Source: Mycoplasma zalophidermidis (lineage in GTDB: Bacteria; Bacillota_I; Bacilli_A; Mycoplasmatales; Metamycoplasmataceae). From it: a DNA stretch of 64,000 nt. Below are positions 55,511 through 64,000 of this stretch, one piece after another (within the stretch, counting starts at the first letter, position 1; each line of letters begins with the position of its first letter). Position numbers and translations under genes: made by a program. Under the pieces are notes generated by a model. That model ran no database searches and was not told the origin of the DNA. It worked only from the letters and a program-made list of their open reading frames with translations. The DNA is taken from assembly GCF_018913985.1 (NCBI RefSeq), contig NZ_JAHMHK010000001.1, forward strand, positions 1 to 64,000, written 5' to 3'.

Positions 55511-57601
55511 TTAATCTTCATCGTTGTTTTGAATATTACGTGTTTTAATAACTTGATCAGCAATATTTTTTGGACATTTTTCGTAGTGATCGAATTGCAT
55601 TTGATAGTTTCCACGACCAGCAGTCATACTACGCAAGTCAGTCGCATATCCAAACATTTCTTTTAAAGGAACATGAGCTCGAATAATGTGAGCACCGTCA
55701 TTACGTGTTTCATTATCAACGATTTGTCCTCTACGACGTGTTAAATCTCCCATAACATCACCGAAGTAATCTTCAGGAATAACAACAGCAACGTCCATAA
55801 TTGGTTCTAATAATACTGTTCCTAATTGATCTTTAGCTTTAGTTAGAGCTTTAGAAGCAGCGATTTTGTAAGCCATTTCAGATGAGTCAACATCGTGGTA
55901 TGAACCATCAAATAAAGTGGCTTTAATATCAATCATTGGGTAACCAGCTAAAATACCACTAGCCATTTTATCTTCAAGTCCCTTTTGAATTGACTTGATG
56001 TATTCTTTAGGAATTTTACCGCCGACAATTTTGTCAACAAATTCAAATCCTTGGTCTTTGTTAGGTTCGAATTTAATTCAAACGTGACCATATTGTCCTT
56101 TACCACCTGATTGTTTAATGTGTTTACCTTCAACTTCTGCATCTTTAGTAATTGTTTCACGATATGAAACTTGTGGAGCACCAACTTTAGCTTTAACACC
56201 ATGTTCACGTTTTAAACGGTCAACAATAATGTCAAGGTGCAATTCACCCATTCCGGCAATAATTGTTTGTCCTGTTTCTTCGTCGGTGTAAGTTCTAAAT
56301 GTCGGGTCTTCAGCAGCTAATTTTTGAAGACCAAGCGCTAATTTTTCCATAGCATCTTTTGTTTCGGGTTCAAGTGCTTGAGAAATAACTGGTTCTGGGA
56401 AAATCATTCTTTCAAGAATGATTTTTGGCGACTTTTCAGCAACTAGTGTATCACCTGTTGTTGTTGCCTTAAGACCAACTAAAGCGTTGATATCTCCGGC
56501 ATAACATTCATCAATTTCTTCACGTGAGTTAGCGTGCATTTTGATGATACGTCCAATACGTTCTTTAACATCTTTGGTTGTATTGTAAACATATGAACCT
56601 TTTTTTAATACACCGGCATATGTACGGAAGAAAGTTAACGATCCAACGAATGGGTCTGTCATAACTTTAAAAGCTAGCGCCACGAAATCATGGTCATCGG
56701 TAGCAGGAACTGAAATTTCTTCTTCCCCTAGGTAACCTTTAATAGCAGGTATATCTAATGGAGACGGTAAATAGTCAACTGCTGCTTGAATCATTAATTT
56801 AACACCTTTATTTTTAAAACTTGTTCCACAAACACATGGGAAGAAAGTAGATGTTAATGTAGCTTTACGAATCATTGATTTAATTTCTTCAACTGATGGT
56901 TCAACACCTTCTAAAAGTTTCATCATAAATTCGTCATCATAAGTTGAAAGAGCATCAATAAGCATCGCTCTTCTTTCTTTAGCAACATCTAATAAATCGG
57001 CTGGAATTTCAGTGATTTCCGGATTTTCTTCTGGAGAACCATCATAGATGTATGCTTTCATTTCAACAAGATCTATAATACCTTTAAAGTTTGATTCGGC
57101 ACCAATAGGTACTTGAATTGCAACTGCATTCCCGTTTAATCTTGTTTTAACCGAGTTAACTGACATGAAAAAGTCAGCACCTAATTTATCCATTTTGTTT
57201 ACGTAAACAATTCTTGGAACTTTGTAGTTTGTAGCTTGTCTTCAAACTGTTTCTGTTTGAGGTTCAACACCGCTTTGCGCATCGAGAACTGTAACAGCAC
57301 CATCAAGTACACGTAGTGAACGTTCAACTTCAACTGTAAAGTCAACGTGTCCTGGTGTGTCAATGATGTTAATTCTCGTGCCTTTTCAAAAGGCTGTAGT
57401 TGCGGCTGATGTAATTGTGATTCCACGTTCTTGTTCTTGGGCCATTCAGTCCATTTGTGAAGCACCATCGTGTGTTTCACCTAATTTGTGAATTTTACCT
57501 GTGTGTAGCAAAATTCTTTCGGTTGTTGTAGTTTTCCCTGCATCAATGTGGGCCATAATACCGATATTACGGTAGTTTTCTAATTTATATTCTCTTGCCA
57601 T
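55511..57601 (-). CDS. fusA: Elongation factor G
   Basis: A 696-aa translational GTPase that moves tRNAs and mRNA through the ribosome. G1 is [15 protein letters not shown] near residue 17, G2 contains [10 protein letters not shown]3 is DTPGHVDFT near residue 81 and G4 is [11 protein letters not shown] near residue 135. The C-terminal domains include GELHLDI and the DLTRRRGQI loop. Length is normal. It is last in rpsL-rpsG-fusA; the gap to rpsG is 9 bases. tuf is not part of this operon here. Confidence 0.97.
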
Positions 57602-57610
57602 AATATCTTA

Positions 57611-58081
57611 TTATCATCTAAAGTGAGCAAAAGCACGGTTGGCTTCGGCCATCTTGTGTGTGTCTTCACGTTTTTTGATTGCTCCACCGGTTTTGTTTGA
57701 TGCATCAATGATTTCGTTAGCTAAACGTAAATCCATTGTTTTTTCGTTTCTTAGACGTGAATATTGTACTAGTCATCTTAATGATAATGTTTGTTTTCTA
57801 CGTGCAGAAACTTCGGTTGGAACTTGATAGTTTGTACCACCAATTCTTCTTGTTCTGATTTCTAGTTGAGGTGTGATGTTTTCAATTGCCAATTGGAATA
57901 CTTCCATTGGTTCTTTGTTAGTTTTTTCTTTAATAATGTTAAAGGCTGAGTATAGAATATCTTGCGCTACGGATTTTTTACCATCTAGCATAATTGAGTT
58001 AATTAATTTAGTAACTAGAACTGAATTAAAAATTGGGTCAGCAAGTACTTCTCTAACTGGAGCTTTGTGTTTTCTTGACAT
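57611..58081 (-). CDS. rpsG: 30S ribosomal protein S7
   Basis: A 156-aa protein of normal length that nucleates assembly of the 30S head. Begins [20 protein letters not shown] and contains the conserved [38 protein letters not shown] and [15 protein letters not shown], the final Trp being TGA. It lies 25 bases after rpsL with a GAAAGAGAGAAA ribosome site. Confidence 0.97.
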
Positions 58082-58106
58082 AATTTTCTCTCTTTCTTTC
58101 TAAGTA

Positions 58107-58526
58107 TTAGTTACTTGATTTTTCTCTCTTGGTTCCGTATAGACTTCTACCTTGTTTACGGTTGTTTACTCCCGCCAAGTCTTGTGTACCTCTAACGATG
58201 TGATATCTAACACCAGGTAGGTCTTTAACTCTACCACCTCTGATTAGAACAACTGAGTGTTCTTGTAGGTTATGTCCTTCACCACCGATGTAGGCAGTAA
58301 CTTCCATACCATTTGATAATTTAACACGGGCATATTTACGCATAGCCGAGTTGGGTTTTTTAGGAGTCATAGTTGCAACACGAGTACATACACCACGTTT
58401 AAAAGGTGCAGATTCTTTACGACTTGTTTTTGTAAGTGTATTGAAACTTAAGTTTAATGCAGGCGCATTTTGCTTACGTACTTTTTGCACTCTACCACTA
58501 CTAACTAATTGATTTGTTGTAGGCAT
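58107..58526 (-). CDS. rpsL: 30S ribosomal protein S12
   Basis: A 139-aa decoding-centre protein, beginning [14 protein letters not shown]. It contains [17 protein letters not shown] and [18 protein letters not shown], with the lysines that affect streptomycin response in the usual PKKPNSA and GRVKDLPGV contexts. First gene of the str operon. Confidence 0.97.
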   Translation of the reverse strand: MPTTNQLVSSGRVQKVRKQNAPALNLSFNTLTKTSRKESAPFKRGVCTRVATMTPKKPNSAMRKYARVKLSNGMEVTAYIGGEGHNLQEHSVVLIRGGRVKDLPGVRYHIVRGTQDLAGVNNRKQGRSLYGTKREKSSN

Positions 58527-58593
58527 TTTATTTTTCCTTTCTTTATAATAAATATATTAATGTCCAATATTGCCATTTTATAATAGCGGACTT

Positions 58594-58623
58594 ATTATAC
58601 AACAACCCATCCGTGCGTATCAA
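58594..58623 (-). promoter_or_regulatory. str operon promoter
   Basis: On the minus strand TTGATA (58618-58623), an 18-base spacer and TATAAT (58594-58599). The following leader of about 60 nt contains GTCC/GGAC complementary bases that could form a small hairpin before rpsL. Confidence 0.65.
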
Positions 58624-58772
58624 TAAAAATTATTTTTTTATTTTCGGTTGTGAAATAACGTTTTTGTACTAAAAATATTGGTTGTTTTAGTCTAAAAAGT
58701 GAAAAAAATTAATGAAATTAGAGAAAAAATAACAATAAAATAAACAACCAACTTAATTTATCAATTGTTATA

Positions 58773-58778
58773 TATAAT
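58773..58778 (+). promoter_or_regulatory. -10 box of the trigger-factor-like gene
   Basis: TATAAT lies 29 bases before the ATG, with AAGGAG between them; -35 is not clear. Confidence 0.45.
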
Positions 58779-58807
58779 AGATATACAAAATCTTTTAAGG
58801 AGATAAA

Positions 58808-60022
58808 ATGATTAAATACAACACAATTGAAAAGCAAATACACCTAAACAAAGAAAAATTTGCAAGTTTAAAACACAATCAACTTATGTTTGCCTTAGCT
58901 AATAAAATAAAATCAACACCCGAGGTTTTAAAAGGTAGAGCAATAGACGAAATAATGAATAAAGAAGTAACAACTTTAATTGAAGAAGTTAACAAAGACA
59001 AAACAAATGTTTTAGTTGGTAGACCTTTTGTTAACATTATTGAAGCTGAGGAAGAATTAAAAGCTGAAATAGTTTTAGTTTACTATTCAGGTGATGAAAT
59101 CAATAAAATTGACTTAAATAATATTAAATTTGATTATCAACCAACACGAATTGATCAATCAATGCTTGATACAATTTTTAATGAATTTAAGAAAAAATAT
59201 CCAATCTTAAAGGAAGTTAAAAATCGACCAGTTAAAGAGGGTGATATTTGTGACGTTAATCTAATTGCTAAATATGATGGCGAAGAAAAAGATAACCAAA
59301 AAAATATTAAATTACAAGCGCAGAAGAGCGAATCATTTTCAATTAACCAAGAATTAATTGGCAAAAATATTGGTCAAACATTTGCCTTTAATGATCCATC
59401 AAACTATAATTGAACGGTCACAATTAATAAAGCATTTCATGAAGAAATTATTAATGTTACCGAAGAAAACTTTGAACCAATGATTGATGAAAATATAAAT
59501 AGTTTAGAAGAATTAAAAAATGAGTTTGAAAAGAATATTAGAAAAGAATATTATTCAAATGAACTATTTAGATATTTCAGTGTTTGTGCAACTGAATTAG
59601 CAAATTCAAATGATATTGAAATACATCAATTTTTACTAAATGATTCATTGGATAGAGTCGCATCTCAAGAGGCTCGTCCAGGGGGTATTTTAGATGGTTT
59701 AAAATCAATATCTGAATTAGATAAAACAAATCCTGATCATTTAAAATTAATGGATATTGCTTATAAGTCAGTGTTAAGCCAAGTTTCTTCAATAATTTTA
59801 ATGCAAAAAATGAGTAATCTTTATGACCTTGAACCAACACAAGAACAAATTCAAAATGAAATAACTTTCATTAATAAAATAGATAAAACATCTCGAAATA
59901 CTGAAATAAACCCTGATATGATTGCCAGTGGTTTAAAAAGACAGTTCGCTGCTTTAAAAATAATTCAAATACTTCACCCGGATGTTGCTAAGTTATTTTT
60001 AGACAATATTAAATGTAATTAA
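58808..60022 (+). CDS. Trigger-factor-like chaperone
   Basis: A 404-aa protein with the domain order of trigger factor. Residues about 1-115 correspond to a diverged ribosome-binding domain, 125-215 to the PPIase-like insert (VKEGDICDVNLIAKYDGEE and INQELIGKNIGQTF match FKBP-like sequence), and the rest to the helical chaperone arms. It is shorter than standard trigger factor (about 430-480 aa) and the ribosome-docking loop is not clearly preserved, which is the pattern of the mycoplasma trigger-factor-related group. It would fold nascent chains. AAGGAG is 6 bases before ATG. One TGA Trp. Confidence 0.75.
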
Positions 60023-60050
60023 AAATGAAGCTAAGTCTTCTTTTTTTAAT
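60023..60050 (+). terminator. Terminator after the chaperone gene
   Basis: GAAG and CTTC flank a 6-base loop and are followed by seven T. Weak stem but good T-run. Confidence 0.5.
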
Positions 60051-60065
60051 TTGTTTACTAAACAA

Positions 60066-60096
60066 ACTGAAAAATGAGTATATTCGTCAATTTATA
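60066..60096. repeat. Short dispersed repeat, copy 2
   Basis: ACTGAAAAATGAGTATATTC and following bases match 20164-20193 at about 24 of 27 positions. It lies about 100 bases before the ABC-F start. Confidence 0.3.
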
Positions 60097-60199
60097 GCTA
60101 TCTTATATTAAGATAAATAAATTACAATATATTGCTTTAGCATTTATATAAATTTAATATTTGATATAATAATAAAATATTAGTTTAATGGGAGGAAAT

Positions 60200-61810
<1,611 letters not shown>

Positions 61811-61969
61811 GTCGCTATTACGCTTTTTTTAATTTTTTCATATTACTACTATTTTTCTTTGTTGCAAAAGTATTTTTGAAATGAAAATCACAACTCGTGA
61901 ATTATCTTTTTTATCCAATTAAATAAATCGACTAGAGAAATACGAAGACAAATAACTAAGTAGAATAAC
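61811..61969. other. Spacer after the ABC-F gene
   Basis: AT-rich spacer with a run of seven T at about 61824-61830 that could end ABC-F transcription; no stable hairpin or coding frame was seen. Confidence 0.4.
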
Positions 61970-62239
61970 ATGAGGTGTTGCGGGATTTGCAGTTTGTGTC
62001 TTACCAGTTATCTCAGAGCATCATGTAATAACACAACAACAAAGAAAAATAAATTAAAATCATTGTATAAAGATAAAGAATTAGGAGAATTAACTAGTGT
62101 TAATTTAACTAATACCGAGTTTACAAAATTCATTGATTCACTTTATAAAAAAACAAATAAGGAAATTGATGGACTATTAGACATTCAGATTTCGTTAATT
62201 CAAGACGCAATTAATAAAATCAAAACTCTTAAACAATAA
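61970..62239 (+). pseudogene. Damaged small lipoprotein gene
   Basis: A frame from ATG 61970 ends at 62239 and has a normal-looking C-terminal part (LTSVNLTNTEFTKFIDSLYK and onward to IKTLKQ). Its N-terminus MRCCGICSLCLTSYLRASC is odd, whereas the neighbouring frame over the same bases reads GVAGFAVCVLPVIS, a classic signal peptide, which would join ASCNN as a lipobox after a one-base or two-base shift. So a frameshift in the signal region is likely, and no ATG starts the signal frame. It may be a pseudogene or a short cytosolic product. A good terminator follows. Confidence 0.45.
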
Positions 62240-62248
62240 GGCAAAAAA

Positions 62249-62280
62249 AATAACATTTCTATAGCAAATGTTATTTTTAT
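62249..62280 (+). terminator. Terminator after the damaged lipoprotein gene
   Basis: AATAACATTT (62249-62258) and AAATGTTATT (62266-62275) form a 10-bp stem followed by T residues. Palindromic A/T runs would also help end phosphoketolase from the other side. Confidence 0.75.
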
Positions 62281-62306
62281 ATTATCTTCTAAAAGAGATT
62301 TTAAAA

Positions 62307-64000
62307 TTATTTAATACCTTCTCATTTTCAGTTTTTAACTTCGTCAATGTCAGTACCGTGTTCTCTAATGTATTCGGTGTGGTAAGCTAATGTATCGTCC
62401 ATTTTCTTAATGAATGAACTTGCTTTGTCACCATAAACTGCTTTAGCAGCAGAAATTGACATGTGGAATCTATCCATTTGTGATAATTGACGAATGTCAA
62501 ATGAAGTTGTAATATCACCGTGTTCACGGTAGCCGTGAGCTAATAGATTTCTATTGTGACGTGTAAAGAAGATATCTCTTAATAAACTTTCGTAACCGTG
62601 GAAAGCAAATAAAACTGGTTTGTCTTTTGTAAAGACTTTGTCAAATTCTTCATCTGTTAGACCACGAGAATCTACTGATGGGTGTCTTAGTTTTAAGATT
62701 TCAACCACGTTAACGAATCTAATTTTTAATTCAGGGAATTGCTTATTTAAGATTGAAATTGCAGCTAATGCTTCAATTGTAGATTCGGTACCTGAAGCAG
62801 CAACAACTAAGTCAGGTGTTTGATCAGCTGAAACATTTGATGCTCAATCAATAACTTTGTAACCTTTTTCAACTAATTCTTTAGCTTCAGCAACTGTAAA
62901 AAATTGCTCTCTAGGTTGTTTCGAAGCAACGATAAGGTTAATAACATTTTTTTCTGCAAACGCTTTTTCAGACACCGCTAATAATGTGTTTGTGTCAGCT
63001 GGTAAGTATTCTCTAACAACATCAGCATTTTTGTCGGCTAAGTGTCCTAATAAACCTGGATCTTGATGTGTGTAACCGTTGTGGTCTTGTTGGAAGGCAT
63101 TCGAAGTAGCGATTAGGTTTAATGATGGTAAATTATTTCTTCAATCTAGTGGTTTACACTTGTTAATTCATTTTAAGTGTTGTGTAATCATTGAGTCAAC
63201 AACTCTTAAGAATGCTTCGTATGAAGCAAAGATTCCATGACGACCAGTTAATACATACCCTTCTAGGAAACCTTCTGCTTGGTGTTCTGAAAGTTGTGAA
63301 TCGATAATTCTACCGGCAGGTCCTAAGTTTTCGTCTAATAATGGGTCGATACGATCTAATCATTGACGTTTTGAATGTTTTAGACAATCAAATAAACGGT
63401 TTGATTTAGTTTCATCAGGTCCAAAAACTCTGAAACTTGTTGGGTTTAATTTCATTAATTGTGCGTAGTAGCTACCAAGGTTAGCCATATCTTGAGAAAT
63501 TACAGTACCAGGTTTGTCGAATTTAATTGCAAAATCTTCTCAATTTCCCAAAACAAGATCTTTAGGGTCAATTCCACCGTTTGTGGCTGGGTTCATTGCC
63601 ATTCTCTTGTTACCTTTAGGAGCAATGTAAAATTCTTGTTTAATTTTGCCGTTTTCGTCAAAGATTTCATGTGGTCTATATGATTCTAGTCATGCTTTTA
63701 ATTCGGGTAAGTGTGTTGGATCTTCAGCTTTGACAGGAATTGGAACTTGGTGAGCTCTAAAGCTACCTTCGATTTGGTTTCCGTCAAATTGTTTAGGTCC
63801 TGTTCAACCTTTTGGCGATCTAAAAATAATCATAGGTCATTCAGGTCTTGTTTGTTCATCGGCAGATTTCTTATCAGCTTCTGCTTTAATGGCCATAATT
63901 TTTTCAATAGCATAGTCTAATTTATTAGCCATTTCTTGATGATAATCATTAACTTTTTCAACTTCAACAAAGATTGGTTCTCAACCAAAACCTTTAAATA
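62307..64000 (-). CDS. xfp: Phosphoketolase (partial; 5' end outside the window)
   Basis: About 564 C-terminal residues of a thiamine-pyrophosphate enzyme that splits xylulose 5-phosphate or fructose 6-phosphate into acetyl phosphate and a shorter sugar phosphate. Recognisable are [59 protein letters not shown], the TPP-region [18 protein letters not shown], and the end block [19 protein letters not shown]. The N-terminal TPP-binding motif is upstream of the window. It would give ATP through acetate kinase, or feed pentose use. The stop at 62307 is followed by the shared terminator. Confidence 0.93.

Overview
The window comes from a mollicute (Mycoplasma in the broad sense, translation table 4). 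The DNA is very AT-rich. Almost every gene opens only when TGA is read as Trp: the longest proteins (2,638, 1,687 and 1,035 aa) are cut into pieces by TGA under the standard code but are unbroken in one frame under code 4. No cell-wall genes are seen. Lipoproteins with a lipobox Cys, Opp and Pot importers, an ECF S component, phosphoketolase and a lone trpB suggest a peptide-scavenging, host-associated species, perhaps of the hominis/bovis-synoviae lineage. The lineage is an inference.

Layout. 1-4.2 kb: the tail of an unknown gene, two near-identical small-RNA loci with their own promoters and terminators, a glycosyltransferase coupled to a galE that carries an in-frame TAA, and an orphan tryptophan synthase beta gene. 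4.2-20.1 kb: one minus-strand operon reading a giant zinc-metalloprotease-like PDxFFG surface protein, then oppA-B-C-D-F; protease and peptide importer may form one supply line. 20.2-23.6 kb: a 1,035-aa lipoprotein behind a roughly 200-nt structured leader. 23.6-34 kb: phosphomannomutase/phosphoglucomutase, ECF S component, nusB, azoreductase, a NERD/YgjP-type pair, MgtA-type P-type ATPase, M42 aminopeptidase and a small lipoprotein. 34-38.8 kb: potABCD polyamine importer (potA first, minus strand) with a hairpin-rich leader. 39-44.5 kb: PepF and a heterodimeric ABC exporter with one degenerate ATP site. 44.5-46.7 kb: two tiny overlapping membrane-protein genes, a dead lipoprotein gene and a HAD phosphatase. 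46.8-55.4 kb (minus strand): three dispersed 5S rRNA genes, a 1,687-aa surface-anchored PI-PLC-like protein, RsuA, a lipoprotein, a decayed stretch and three tRNAs (Lys-TTT, Leu-TAA, Lys-CTT). 55.5-58.6 kb: str operon rpsL-rpsG-fusA without tuf. 58.8-64 kb: trigger-factor-like chaperone, ABC-F ATPase with one dead site, a damaged lipoprotein gene and the 3' part of phosphoketolase.

Overall themes are amino-acid and peptide acquisition (protease-Opp, PepF, M42, potABCD), translation (5S, tRNAs, str operon, RsuA, ABC-F, NusB), and surface or secreted proteins. No IS element, CRISPR array or 16S/23S rRNA gene was seen. Stretches over 300 bases without a gene are 81-462, 2442-2939, 38555-38993, 53705-54450, 54858-55339 and most of 61811-62306; what they hold is given in the features.
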